Shown: piece by piece, positions 27,790-37,167 of the stretch | Layout: the number at the start of each line of letters is the position of its first letter | How positions within the stretch are numbered: the stretch's first letter is position 1 | Assembly (NCBI RefSeq): GCF_030285625.1 | Contig: NZ_CP127294.1 | Location: 3,978,001 to 4,042,000, forward strand | DNA: 64,000 bases | Direction: 5' to 3' | Source: Amycolatopsis sp. 2-15 | Lineage (GTDB): Bacteria; Actinomycetota; Actinomycetes; Mycobacteriales; Pseudonocardiaceae | Notes under the pieces: generated by a model | What the model saw: the letters and a program-made list of their open reading frames with translations, nothing else | Told to the model about the DNA's origin: nothing | The model's database searches: none | Translations under genes and position numbers: made by a program

Positions 27790-29029
27790 ACTGCTGCCCA
27801 GTGAACAGGCTTGGGTGCACCACATCGCCGGTCGACTCATCGACGGGAGTCTGCTGGTGGTCCGAGGATTGCCCCGTTCGGGCAAGACGATCTTATCGAA
27901 GGCGATCGCTGATGAGCTGGGCAACTCCGCCTTCTATTTCGACGGCGCAGCAGTCAATGACGCAAACCAAAAACAGGAACACGCACTGTTGCGGTCGGAA
28001 GTTGAGCGTCGGCTGGCCGAGCACAGGTGCGCCCAGCTCGTCTTTGACAGCTATGGCAACGCGGTCCGGCAGTCGCGGGGTGGTGTACTGCACTCGCAGC
28101 TCTATGGTCAGCTGGTCGACGGACCGGGGGGCCGAGATATCGGAGCGTTGTTCACCAGCCGCTACGCGGACGCTCTCGACTTGAGAGTCAGCGGCAGCCC
28201 ACTTCTCGGGCGCGCGGACTTCATCGAACTTCCAAGACTCTCGGAGGAGGATGCGGCGGTCCTCGGATTGACTGTCGATCAAGCGCGCTCGTACTACGGA
28301 GACGCGACATCGCTGGCGCACGCTGCCTTCCGCTCCGGTGCGCTTTCTGGTCCGGACGCGGTCTCGGATTTCGTTTCGGCGAACGCCCCGTCGTATATAC
28401 GTGACCTGCCTTCGGACGCGGCGCGCGTACTGCTAGGAGGCCGCAGCTTCTCCGACGCCGATGGCGCAGGCCGTCAAGCACTTCGCGGACTCGGCGCCGA
28501 GGCCGACGGGACATACGAAGTCGCGAGGGCGGTCACGCAGTCGACGTTGCTGACCGAACTGCGGCGCAGAAACCCGGGCTGGCCCAAGGCCAGGGCCGAC
28601 TCGGTCGCCCGGTTCGCCGAACTGCTCGACGACGTACCCAATGCCCTGTGGGTGGACCGCTATGTCTACGAGAAGCCCGACCAGTTGGCCCGCTTCCTGA
28701 AGGATGTGAGGAGCGCGACCGACGCCCCTGTCCGACTGCTCGGCAAGCCCGTCGATGACTATGCAAATGTGCGACGCGATATTGGCAGGTCACTCGAAGG
28801 TATCGCTGGTGTCGATGCGCGCGTGATGGCGTATTCGGACGTTCCACGTCTGCACGACAGGCACCTGGTCTCGCCAAGTTTCGACGCCGGATACATCTTG
28901 CCGACCGCAGGGGTGATTCTGTGCATGGACGATCCCGGATCAGCGGTCGTCGTCAGGATGTCGAGTATTACGTTCAACTACGAAGCGTGTTGGAAACGGG
29001 GTAACCCATTAATGCCTTCAGTGCAATGA
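27776..29029 (+). CDS. P-loop ATPase with C-terminal PLD/MIT_C-like end, second of pair
   Basis: A 417-residue protein starting at GTG inside the previous gene. Walker A is VRGLPRSGKTILSKAI (residues about 28-43). A Walker B-like RCAQLVFDSYGN follows. Residues 150-300 are helical. The C-terminal 120 residues read SVARFAELLDDVPNALWVDR ... VPRLHDRHLVS ... AGYILPTAGVIL ... VRMSSITFNYEACW. The HDR and the following small-residue block resemble the C-terminal PLD-like (MIT_C) fold seen in some phage-defence effectors. Co-translation with the larger ATPase indicates a two-protein complex. No known named system is matched. Confidence 0.6.
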   Translation: MSRAELLPSEQAWVHHIAGRLIDGSLLVVRGLPRSGKTILSKAIADELGNSAFYFDGAAVNDANQKQEHALLRSEVERRLAEHRCAQLVFDSYGNAVRQSRGGVLHSQLYGQLVDGPGGRDIGALFTSRYADALDLRVSGSPLLGRADFIELPRLSEEDAAVLGLTVDQARSYYGDATSLAHAAFRSGALSGPDAVSDFVSANAPSYIRDLPSDAARVLLGGRSFSDADGAGRQALRGLGAEADGTYEVARAVTQSTLLTELRRRNPGWPKARADSVARFAELLDDVPNALWVDRYVYEKPDQLARFLKDVRSATDAPVRLLGKPVDDYANVRRDIGRSLEGIAGVDARVMAYSDVPRLHDRHLVSPSFDAGYILPTAGVILCMDDPGSAVVVRMSSITFNYEACWKRGNPLMPSVQ

Positions 29030-29337
29030 CGCATACATACTAAGTACAATCGCTGATGCGTCTACGTTATTCTCCGCCATTGCGCCGGGTTGGTCTCGTG
29101 CAGCTCGCAGCTCGACCTTTTTCTGACTCCAGAATGGGTGATGGTGATCGTAGGCGCGCTAGGCAAGTCGGGGTCGAGGCGGTGGCTGAGTAGCCGAAGA
29201 CCCAGGCCGCCGCCCAGACGATCGAACTCCCGCCGTTCCTCGTCGTCGACTGCTCGGCGCTGTCGGCAATGTGAACGCCTACCATGCCCCATGAGTTCGC
29301 CGCAGAAGTCGGAGCGGTTCGTCATCGAGGGGTGGTC
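29030..29337. other. intergenic, no gene seen
   Basis: About 300 bases between the ATPase pair and the EcsC gene, with a small AT-rich patch (ATACATACTAAGTACAAT) just after the ATPase stop that could be a promoter region. Confidence 0.4.
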
Positions 29338-30390
29338 ATGGGCATCGAGCAGATGAGCCCGTATGAGCTTGCGGCGTGGCAGGACATCGAGCGCTGGCGT
29401 AGCGAGCGGTTGGCGGTCAGCGAGCGCCGTCTGGTGCCGCAGCGCGTTCGTGATCGGATGGCCAGGGGTGGCCAGATCGCCAAGGGACGGCTGGAGCAAG
29501 TGCCGGGCGTGGATCAGCTGACTGCGATCGTCCACAACTCGATCGACGGACTGCTGACGTTGGTGAATAAGGCCAGCGAGGCGACGCTGCGGCGCAAGGC
29601 GGTCGTCGCGGCCTATGCCAAGCGCGGGCACGCTGTCAGCGAGCTGAGCGACATTCACCAGCTCGACCTCGTTGACATCGACAAGGCCAAACCTCGTCTC
29701 GGGCTGAGCTACACCACCTTCAGCGCGGTCGAGGGCGCGGGCGCCGGCCTGGCGGTCTCCGGCGGCGAATTGCTCACGACAGCCGGCGGCGTCTTCGGCG
29801 CGGGCGCCGGTGCGGCACCCGGTGCGGGCACGGTCGCCGCGACGATCGCGGCCGACGCCGTGTTCGTGCTGGGTGCGATGACAAGGGCGATCGCCCACAC
29901 CGCCGCGTACTACGGCTACGACACCGAGTTGCCGCAGGAGCGGGTCTTTGCGCTCGGCGTCCTCAACTTCGGGATGGCTCAGCAGACCGGCAAGAGCTTC
30001 GCCTACGTCCAGTTGAACAAGGTCGTGAACGATCTTGCCCGCAGGGCGACGTGGGAACAGCTGAACAAGAACGGCGTCACGCGGATCGTCAAAGCGTTCT
30101 ATGAGCGATCCGCAACGGAGCTGACGAAGAAGAAGCTCGGACAGGCCGTGCCGGTCCTCGGTATCGCGATCGGCGCCGGCCTCAACGCGCGGTTGCTGTC
30201 CAACCTGACCAGTGACGCCGAGCATCTTTACCGTGAGCGGTTCCTGCGCGAGAAACACAACTTGAAGACGGTCGATGTCGCCGTAAACACGGAGAGTGTT
30301 GACCCCGCCCTGGGCGACGACACGGTCCACATCGCGGAGATCGTCGAGGAGGCGACCGCAGACGAGCAGGACACCCAACGGGCCGGCTGA
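29338..30390 (+). CDS. EcsC family protein
   Basis: A 350-residue protein. The EcsC pattern is clear: a helical lead with W-x-D-I-E-x-W (LAAWQDIERWRSERLA), GLLTLVNKASEATLRRKAVV, then two Gly/Ala-rich hydrophobic segments (GGVFGAGAGAAPGAGTVAAT), ERVFALGVLNFGMAQQ and a final VPVLGIAIGAGLNARLL. EcsC domains are membrane-associated and occur both in core genes and in defence clusters. The second ATG is used because the first lies before the family start. It is separate from the ATPase pair by 300 bases. Confidence 0.8.
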   Translation: MGIEQMSPYELAAWQDIERWRSERLAVSERRLVPQRVRDRMARGGQIAKGRLEQVPGVDQLTAIVHNSIDGLLTLVNKASEATLRRKAVVAAYAKRGHAVSELSDIHQLDLVDIDKAKPRLGLSYTTFSAVEGAGAGLAVSGGELLTTAGGVFGAGAGAAPGAGTVAATIAADAVFVLGAMTRAIAHTAAYYGYDTELPQERVFALGVLNFGMAQQTGKSFAYVQLNKVVNDLARRATWEQLNKNGVTRIVKAFYERSATELTKKKLGQAVPVLGIAIGAGLNARLLSNLTSDAEHLYRERFLREKHNLKTVDVAVNTESVDPALGDDTVHIAEIVEEATADEQDTQRAG

Positions 30391-30632
30391 TGGCTGACCT
30401 TGATGCGAAACCCTGAAGGAGGGCGTCCTGGTCCAGCTCGCGGCTCACGTTTCACGCATGTAGATGGTGTGGCAGCCAATGGCGAGGTCGAACCTACGCA
30501 CACCGGCATGATCGCGCGTCTCCACGCAATGCCGACGACGTGCCTGATCTTCCTCGCGAGCACATGATTCGGCGTTGCTTGTAACGAGAAGTTCGAGGCC
30601 GCCATCCTGTAGCTTGCAGCGGCTGGCCCGGG
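30391..30632 (-). other. possible gene remnant cut by IS copy
   Basis: On the minus strand the frame after the IS end reads GLELLVTSNAESCAREEDQA and HAGVRRFDLAIGCHTIYMRE then stop. It looks protein-like, but I recognise no family, and it is severed from any start by the IS at 30636. Confidence 0.3.
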
Positions 30633-30635
30633 TAA

Positions 30636-31503
30636 GAGCTTGTCTCATTTGGTGAGTTTCTTGTAGCAGGTGATGCTGGCGACGAGGGTGAGGAAGGCGA
30701 GGTAGTGGCCGGCTTTGCGTTCGTAGCGGATGGTGAGTCGGCGGTAGCCGAACAGCCAGGCGATGGCCCGTTCGATCACCCACCGATGTTTGCCGAGCTT
30801 GTCCCGGGATTCGATGCCTTTGCGGGCGATGCGCGGGAGGATCCGGCGCTGGCGCAGCCAGTCGCGCAGGGCAGGGATGTCGTAGGCCTTGTCGGCGTGG
30901 AGCTTGGCCGGTTTCCGGCGCCGGGGTCCCCGGCGGGAGCGGATGGCCGGCAGCGCGTTGATCAGGGGCCTGAGTGCGTGACTGTCGTGGGTGTTGGCCG
31001 CGGAGATTCCGACGGTCAGGGGCAGGCCGGCCCGGTCGGACAGCACGTGGATCTTCGAGCCGGGTTTGCCGCGGTCGACCGGACTGGGGCCGGTCAGTCC
31101 GCCCCCTTTTTGCCCTGACGGACGCCCCGTCCAGGACCGCGCGTGACCAGTCGATCAGTCCCCGGCCGCCCAGTTCGTCCAAAACCGCCCGGTGCAACTG
31201 CCGCCACAGTCCCGCGTCGGTCCACTCGGTGAACGTCCGGTGCGCCGTGGGCACCGACACACCGAACGACGGCGGCAGATGCCGCCACGCACAACCACTG
31301 GTCAACACGAACACGATCGCCGTGAACACCGCGCGCGGATCCGTCCGCGCACGCCCACCACCCTGCGGACGCTCCCTTGCCGGCGGGGATCAGCGGTTCC
31401 ACCAGCGCCCACAACTCATCGGGCACCAGCCGTTGCGACAGCGAGTCGATCACAGCACAAGATCATCGCAGGCCAGTGGGAAAGATCCAAACGAGACACG
31501 CTC
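30636..31503 (-). mobile_element. 868-bp IS5-family (IS427-like) element, copy 1
   Basis: Terminal inverted repeats of 18 bases (AGAGCTTGTCTCATTTGG at 30635-30652, and AGAGCGTGTCTCGTTTGG reading inward from 31504) with TAA on both flanks (30633-30635, 31504-31506) as the target duplication. The length equals that of copy 2 at 49052-49919. It carries one two-frame transposase on the minus strand. Confidence 0.8.
30645..31453 (-). pseudogene. IS427-type transposase with extra frameshift
   Basis: The N-terminal frame gives VIDSLSQRLVPDELWALVEP then LIPAGK. After a frame change near 31378 the second gives FTAIVFVLTSGCAWRHLPPS and GLIDWSRAVLDGASVRAK, and after another change at the A/G run near 31117 the third gives LSDRAGLPLTVGISAANTHD and KHRWVIERAIAWLFGYRRLT. 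The second frame change is the normal programmed one of this group, separating the first DDE Asp from the last Glu. The first is not present in copy 2, so this copy is probably inactive unless it is a sequencing error. Confidence 0.75.
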
Positions 31504-31624
31504 TAAGGGTCGGGGATGCCGACGATCCGATGGTCGTGCTGACCGCGGATCGCCCGTGATCGGGGAACTGTGCCGCGCGCCCGGCGCTGGCCTGGGGCGT
31601 TGCTGCCTTCCCGACCGGCGCCTG

Positions 31625-33454
31625 TCAGGTTAGCGGCGTGAGAACTTCGCAGGCGACGTCTTTGGTCTTGAGGTAGTCGGCAAGCTCGTGACAGTGCGCC
31701 GTCGGCAGTGCAAGAGCGAGAAGGCGACGTGCTCGGGTTGCTGCCACGTAGAGCACGCGGAGGCTTTCGGCGACGTCGGCCGAGTGGACTCCGGAAAACC
31801 AGGCGTCGACGAGAGCATCGGTGCGAGCGTCGTCTGGGACCACCACGAGGACGGCGTCTTCTTCCTCGCCCTTGACCTGGTGGATGACGCTGCCGCGGAT
31901 GCGGGTTTCCGGGGTCGGTTCGGCGCCACGTCTGAGCGCTTGCACGACCGTTGCTGCTGAGGCGCTGTTGCGGAGACTTCCGCTGTTGTCGCGTCGGGTC
32001 ATTGCGGGGTCAGGCGGGATCGTCCTGAGATAGCTGTTGCCAGCCGCGCACCAGTCAACGAACGGTGTCGAGTCGGGACTGGGCAGAGCAGAGGCCATCC
32101 GCGCGGCCAGGATCCGTAGCCGTGACCGCTCGACGCCAAGGCTTTCACAGGCTGTACCGACGGTGCGAAGTTCGGTGTCCGTGTCGGTGTACCAGTAGCG
32201 GAGGATGGTGCGCTCGAGGATTTCGGTTGCGGTCTCACGCAAGGTCGTGGGGGCGGTGTCGGAGGCCATGATGCGGACTGCCCAGGCCGCTCGGGCGGAA
32301 TAGTTGTCCGGAGGTGTCAGCGTGGTGTTCTGCGCAGTGCTGGGCAGCTTAGCCGCAGCGTGCGACAGAACAAGCCGATGCTCGGCGGGAATGTCCCTGG
32401 TTTCGGCGTAGGCGTTGAACGCGGCGAGGGCGTGGACGTCCTGTGCCTTGTCCGCTGGGATGAGAAGGATTCCATCCTGTTCCGCGTGGTTCGGTCCTAC
32501 TGGATCATCTTTGGGTCTGGTGACTGACGCCGGGCGCAGGGTGGCTGCGAGCGCGCAGATCGCGGCGCTGCTTCGCCAGTTGCCGACGAGGTCGATGCTG
32601 GACCCTAGAGACTCGCCAAAGGTGCGGACCCGGTCGGGCTGCGCCCCGCGGAACTCGTAGATCGCCTGGTCGGGGTCGCAAACGAACACCAGGGGGACAT
32701 TTGCGTCCCTGAGTTCGGCGAGGATCGCCAGGTCGAGCCCCGAGCAGTCTTGGGCTTCGTCGATGACGATCTCGTCGAATCGGCCGGCGACGAGGGCTAT
32801 TGCGTCGTTGCGCTGCTCGCGCAGCGCACGCAGTGCACGGATGCGAGCTTCGTGTCCGGTGACGTGGCCTTGCCGGGCGAGCTCGTTACGTCGGTGGATT
32901 GCCTGTTCGGCGGCCGCGTCGAGCAATCCCTTGCTCTCCAGGGTCTTGTACGACTTCGCGTTTCGCACCTTGAATAGCAGCTGCGCGCGGCAGTGTGCTG
33001 CGTCCGGTTCACGGCTCCATTGGAAGTCGCTCAACCGCAAGGTGTGCGGCATCTTGCCGTCCCAGACCTCGACCGTGGCGCTGATGCGGTCCCAGGAGTC
33101 GATGCGGTTCCAGGTTCTGTCCGAGCTGAGGAAGGGGCGGACGAGGTAGCGCCAGAGGAACGTGTCGATGGTGCCTACGAAGTTCGGAAAAGTAGCGAGG
33201 TGGGGTTGGCTTGCGTCGCGGCATCGTCGGACCACTTCATCGCACGCGACGTGGGTGAAGGACAGGACCGCGCGGCCGCGGTGACCGCTGCGTGTGGACG
33301 TCAGGTGCCTGTCGACGATCACTCGGGTTTTACCCGCGCCTGGGCACGCTTGCACGTACAGCGGAGCTGGCTGCGTGATCGCGCGCTGCTGTCGGTCACG
33401 GGCTGCGGCACGCCGCTGCTCCAGAGTTGCCACGGCTACGTCTCCGAGATCCAA
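31625..33454 (-). CDS. gajB: Gabija-like GajB, UvrD/SF1 helicase
   Basis: A 609-residue UvrD/PcrA-like SF1 helicase with all motifs: Q-motif RDRQQRAITQ, Walker A QACPGAGKTRVIVD, motif Ia AVLSFTHVACDEV, motif II EIVIDEAQDCSG, motif III VFVCDPDQAIYEFRGA, motif IV LVGNWRSSAAI, motif V IHQVKGEEEDAVLV and motif VI LRVLYVAATRARRLL. It overlaps the end of the upstream OLD-type nuclease gene by 19 bases. An OLD (ATPase-TOPRIM) gene followed by a UvrD-like helicase is the Gabija anti-phage arrangement, in which the complex cleaves DNA when nucleotide pools fall. Slightly longer than typical GajB. Confidence 0.82.
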   Translation of the reverse strand: MDLGDVAVATLEQRRAAARDRQQRAITQPAPLYVQACPGAGKTRVIVDRHLTSTRSGHRGRAVLSFTHVACDEVVRRCRDASQPHLATFPNFVGTIDTFLWRYLVRPFLSSDRTWNRIDSWDRISATVEVWDGKMPHTLRLSDFQWSREPDAAHCRAQLLFKVRNAKSYKTLESKGLLDAAAEQAIHRRNELARQGHVTGHEARIRALRALREQRNDAIALVAGRFDEIVIDEAQDCSGLDLAILAELRDANVPLVFVCDPDQAIYEFRGAQPDRVRTFGESLGSSIDLVGNWRSSAAICALAATLRPASVTRPKDDPVGPNHAEQDGILLIPADKAQDVHALAAFNAYAETRDIPAEHRLVLSHAAAKLPSTAQNTTLTPPDNYSARAAWAVRIMASDTAPTTLRETATEILERTILRYWYTDTDTELRTVGTACESLGVERSRLRILAARMASALPSPDSTPFVDWCAAGNSYLRTIPPDPAMTRRDNSGSLRNSASAATVVQALRRGAEPTPETRIRGSVIHQVKGEEEDAVLVVVPDDARTDALVDAWFSGVHSADVAESLRVLYVAATRARRLLALALPTAHCHELADYLKTKDVACEVLTPLT

Positions 33455-35376
33455 CGGATCGCGTCTGCGAGGTAGGCCGGCACGGTGAAACCCTCATGAT
33501 CGACACTTAGCTGCGCGATGTCCTGGGCGAAGTCGCCCTTGCGGAGCCTCAGCTGCGTGAACTCGTCCAGGAAAGCGGCGTCGATCGCGGCGCGGTCGGT
33601 CAAGTCCTTCAATCTCGCCCATGCCTTGGGGCCGGCTTGCTTGCGGCGCAGCGTGAAAATCTTCTCAATCACCTCGCGGTTGACAGCACCAGCGGCAAGC
33701 AGCTCAGGCTCAAGCGTTGGCTGGGCAACGAAGACTTTTACCTTGTCGGTGGCGCCGAGGTCAGAGGCCAGGTTGACCAATGCGGCGCGTCGATCCCCGG
33801 GAGCGGTGGGGTCCTGGTCGGTGATCACGGCGACTCGCTCGGCGACGCGTCCGCCGTTGAACTCGGTGAGCAAGACACGTAAGTACGGGACGAAGTCGAC
33901 CCCGTCGATGGCGACGATCGTGGTGCCGACAAACCGCGCCCAGCTGGCACGTTCACCCGCGGTCGCATCGATTTCGGCTGGCTTGCCATCGTGCACGGTT
34001 GGGAAGAGAGGGGTCGCGGGAGGTCGATGCAGTACCTGTCGAGCGAATACCGGAACCAGAAGCGACTCGGCGATGCCCTCGACAAGCACGACACGCGGGC
34101 CGAACAGCATCGCGCTGCGCGTCGCGTCAAGATACCGCTTCAGCTTCGCGTGGCCACCGTCCAAGTCAAGCTCGCTCAGCGGGATCGCCTTCGTCTCGAA
34201 CAGACTGAGCTGGCCGTGCTGCGGCAGGCCAGTGGCCGGGGACGGCGGCTCAGCATCGTCGAGCGCTTCCTGCTGCCCCGCGTTGGTCACGGGCTTGCGC
34301 TTGAGAACGACGAGGTCCTCGACAGCTGCGGAGGATGTGATCAACGGTGAGTGTGTGGTGACGATGACCTGGATGCGTCCGGCGTGCTCACGCATCTCCG
34401 ATTCCGTTGCCGAGGCCACTGCCGCGTCGCGCAGGTATTCGACAAGCAAGGTCTGCAGCTGCGGGTGCAGGTGCGCTTCCGGCTCTTCGACCAGGAAGAC
34501 CGTGAGGTCGTGATCGCGGGCGGCACGCAGTTCCGCGACGACAGTGGCGATGAACAGCAGGTTCGCATAGCCGAGTCCAGAACCGACAATGTCGCGTGGG
34601 GAGAGCCCGTGGTCGTTCATCCGGATGCGTAGAGAACGGGCGATCGAAAGCAGCGTCGGGTCGGCGAACGATACGTCCGCGTCTTGCGGACTGGCGCCGG
34701 CCGAGATGTCAGCGAGTGGTGTGCGCACCGCGGTCTCCGCAGCGCCGAGGATTTTGCCGGCCCGCGAGCTGGTCCTGACCGCGTCCAACGTGTCCCGCAC
34801 TTCTCCGACAAAGTCGCCTTCGCCGATACCGAGCTCGGCGAGCAGGTAGTGCAAGATGACCCGCAGCCGACTCCCGGAGCCGGAGTTGAGCTCGCGCTGC
34901 GCGTCGCGCAGTGGTGGTAGGTAGACGTGCCGCAGCCGTCCCCGGGCTTCCGGCTCCGGATCGCGGTCGGTGGACCGGCCCTGCCCAGCGGTCCACTGCA
35001 GCTTGCCGCGTACTTCTGTCCCGATCGGCGGTAGGTAGGAGACCTGGTAGCGGACCGAGGTCATGTCCTCGAGCAGGCCTTGGCTGTAGATGCCCAGCTG
35101 CTCTCGTGCTGTCAACGCGTACGTGGCGGACAGGGTCACCGAAGACGCGCCGGGCAGCCGCGCGACGTCATCGACATCCCAGTACCGGTCTCGCCTCCCG
35201 TCGAGCGGGTCGGTCACCAGCCGGATGACGTTCAGTAGGTTGGACTTGCCGCCGTTGTTCTCTCCGATCACGACGGTCAAGAACTCCCGCACGGGTAAGC
35301 GCACGTCCCGTAGCGATCGGAAGTTCTGCGCCTCGACCTCGACTAGTGCCTCATCAAGAAACGTTGACGTTGTCAT
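33436..35376 (-). CDS. gajA: Gabija-like GajA, OLD-family ATPase-TOPRIM nuclease (5' end replaced by IS)
   Basis: 646 residues from the present ATG. The ABC-type ATPase has Walker A GENNGGKSN at residues 38-46, signature GSGLGYANLL, Walker B DLTVFLVEEPEAHLHP and the IVTTHSP His switch. The TOPRIM domain follows with RVVLVEGIAESLLVPVFA (Glu), VAIDGVDFVPYL (Asp) and VITDQDP (DxD), then a helical C-terminus. The first 10-11 codons, including the ATG, come from the end of the IS630 element at 35346-36530. The native start, GTG AAG CTA, now lies across the IS at 36537-36539. The core domains are intact, so an altered protein may still be made. Confidence 0.85.
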   Translation of the reverse strand: MTTSTFLDEALVEVEAQNFRSLRDVRLPVREFLTVVIGENNGGKSNLLNVIRLVTDPLDGRRDRYWDVDDVARLPGASSVTLSATYALTAREQLGIYSQGLLEDMTSVRYQVSYLPPIGTEVRGKLQWTAGQGRSTDRDPEPEARGRLRHVYLPPLRDAQRELNSGSGSRLRVILHYLLAELGIGEGDFVGEVRDTLDAVRTSSRAGKILGAAETAVRTPLADISAGASPQDADVSFADPTLLSIARSLRIRMNDHGLSPRDIVGSGLGYANLLFIATVVAELRAARDHDLTVFLVEEPEAHLHPQLQTLLVEYLRDAAVASATESEMREHAGRIQVIVTTHSPLITSSAAVEDLVVLKRKPVTNAGQQEALDDAEPPSPATGLPQHGQLSLFETKAIPLSELDLDGGHAKLKRYLDATRSAMLFGPRVVLVEGIAESLLVPVFARQVLHRPPATPLFPTVHDGKPAEIDATAGERASWARFVGTTIVAIDGVDFVPYLRVLLTEFNGGRVAERVAVITDQDPTAPGDRRAALVNLASDLGATDKVKVFVAQPTLEPELLAAGAVNREVIEKIFTLRRKQAGPKAWARLKDLTDRAAIDAAFLDEFTQLRLRKGDFAQDIAQLSVDHEGFTVPAYLADAIRWISET

Positions 35377-36530
35377 CGTGTCGTGTGGACATCCGGGCCG
35401 GTGATCGCGAGGCTGGCTGTGGAGGTGAGGCTGGTGGCGCGTCAGCCGGAGGTGTTCGCGCGGTCGCTGGAGCCGGAGGAGGCCCAGCGGCTGGTCAAGA
35501 TCACGAGGTCGGCCCGGGATCGGGTGCGGCTGCGACGATCCGGGATTGTGCTGGCCTCGTCGCAAGGCCGGTCCGCGAAGGAGATCGCGGCGATGTTCGC
35601 CGCGACCGAAGGCTATGTGCGGGAGGTGATCCACGCGTTCAACGAGTCCGGGTTCGCGGCGTTGTCCCCAAAATGGAGGGGCGGTCGACCTCGTAAGTTC
35701 GGTCCGGCCGCCCGTGATCAAATCAGCCGCATCGCCGCCTGCAAGCCCGCCGAGCTGGGATTGCCGTTCACGACCTGGAGCCTGACCAAGCTGGTCGCCT
35801 ACCTCGCCGAACACGCATGGATCAGGGCGAGCACCGAGACCGTCCGGCAGATCCTGCGCAAGGCAGGCGTGTCATGGCAGGCGACGAAGACGTGGAAAGC
35901 CAGCAAGGATCCCGATTTCGTGGCCAAGAAGAACCGCATCCTCGACCTCTACGATCACCCACCCGCCGACGGGCGAGTGATCTGTGTCGATGAGTTCGGG
36001 CCGCTGAACCTGCAACCCCGCCCCGGCCGCGGCTGGTTTCCCCGCAGCCGCCCGGCCCGGCAGCGCGCGACCTACACCCGCACCAAGGGTGTCCGGCAGA
36101 TGTTCGCTGCGCTCGATCTGGCCTCCGGGCAGATGTTCTACCGGTTCCGCGACCGCAAACGCTGGCCGCAGTTCCTCGACTTCTGCAAGCAACTGCGCCG
36201 CCGCTTCCCGACCGGGAAGCTCTACCTGGTCAGCGACAACTACGGACCACACGGCAAGGCCGAGGTCCGGGACTGGTGCGCGGCCAACGACATCGAACTG
36301 ATCTACACACCCACCAACGCGTCCTGGCTGAACTGGATCGAGTGCGAGTTCACCGCGGTCCGCTACTTCACCCTCGACGGCAGCGACTACCCCAGCCACG
36401 CCGCCCAGGAAGCCGCCATCACCGGCTACCTCCGCTGGCGCAACCGCCACAGCCACCCCAAACGCCACTTCGCCATCAACTCCAAAATCCGCCGCCCCGA
36501 TTACCTACCCAACGTTGCTTGATACGGCAC
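35346..36530 (+). mobile_element. IS630-family insertion, 1185 bp, with TA duplication
   Basis: Imperfect terminal inverted repeats (GTGCCTCATCAAGAAACGTTG at 35346-35366, and GTGCCGTATCAAGCAACGTTG reading inward from 36530; 18 of 21 match) and a TA on each flank (35344-35345, 36531-36532), the target duplication of IS630/Tc1-type elements. Joining the flanks restores GTGAAGCTAGTCGAGGTCGA, the native start of gajA. Confidence 0.88.
35401..36522 (+). CDS. IS630 family transposase
   Basis: A 373-residue DDE transposase. An N-terminal helix-turn-helix (RSAKEIAAMFAATEGYVREV) precedes a winged-helix segment (STETVRQILRKAGVSWQATK). The DDE domain follows with Asp in RVICVDEFGPLNL, Asp in KLYLVSDNYGPHGKAEV and Glu in TNASWLNWIECEFTAVRYFT. 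All three catalytic residues are present and the frame is open to a stop 8 bases before the IS end, so it looks active. GTG at 35401 is used; an ORF extends a few codons further upstream. Confidence 0.9.
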   Translation: MIARLAVEVRLVARQPEVFARSLEPEEAQRLVKITRSARDRVRLRRSGIVLASSQGRSAKEIAAMFAATEGYVREVIHAFNESGFAALSPKWRGGRPRKFGPAARDQISRIAACKPAELGLPFTTWSLTKLVAYLAEHAWIRASTETVRQILRKAGVSWQATKTWKASKDPDFVAKKNRILDLYDHPPADGRVICVDEFGPLNLQPRPGRGWFPRSRPARQRATYTRTKGVRQMFAALDLASGQMFYRFRDRKRWPQFLDFCKQLRRRFPTGKLYLVSDNYGPHGKAEVRDWCAANDIELIYTPTNASWLNWIECEFTAVRYFTLDGSDYPSHAAQEAAITGYLRWRNRHSHPKRHFAINSKIRRPDYLPNVA

Positions 36531-36532
36531 TA

Positions 36533-37167
36533 GCTTCACCCGTGCGCTCCTTAGGCCGAACCCGGTCCGAGGGCTCGACTTGATCAGTTGTTGCACTAAG
36601 TCGCAGGTTTCGACCTCGTGTTACACCGATCGGCGGTTCTGTACACGAAGGTGTGGTTGTGGCAATGGGTTGGAGCTGACCGTGTCTCGGTATAGCGACT
36701 AGGCCCAAGCGGTCGATGTCTTTCGCGCAAACGCCAAGGCGATCTCCGGGTGGTGGTGACCGAGCACGGACACGGCGACCCGGCCGACACCCCGGTGTCG
36801 TAGCGGTTCAGGAACGCCCTCATGCAAGCTCGTTGTTCGGCTGGAGCGTGGACCGAGAGCTGTTAGACCGACTCCTGATCGAGGCTCGTGAACTCAACGA
36901 GTCCGCTGCCCAGCTCGATCGCTATCCGCCGGACTGAATTCCTGGACGCGGCGATACGGCTTGTGCATCGCGCCACCAGCAGTCTTCCAGGCTGCCGGCC
37001 GCCTGGAAGAACCGGTGTGTCACACCGGCGGCGGCCATCTTGCCCCGGTCCTCGAGGTGGGTTGCCAGGGTCAATGTGGCGGCCGCGGGTGACGTGAACC
37101 GGCGGACAGGCACGGTGTGCCAGCGTGCCCGCTAGAATCCTCTCAGTTGGACCTGAGGGAGTCGTCC
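36533..37167. other. displaced gajA start and intergenic region
   Basis: It contains the original gajA GTG start (36537-36539, minus strand) and about 630 bases between it and the divergent CBS-HEPN gene. No intact gene is visible. The native Gabija promoter should lie here, now separated from most of its gene by the IS. Confidence 0.55.

Noticed and set aside
31117..31130. Frame change in the IS427 transposase as a disabling mutation
   Set aside because: Both copies change frame at the same A/G run, which is the usual programmed site of this IS group. Only the additional break near 31378 in copy 1 is counted as damage.
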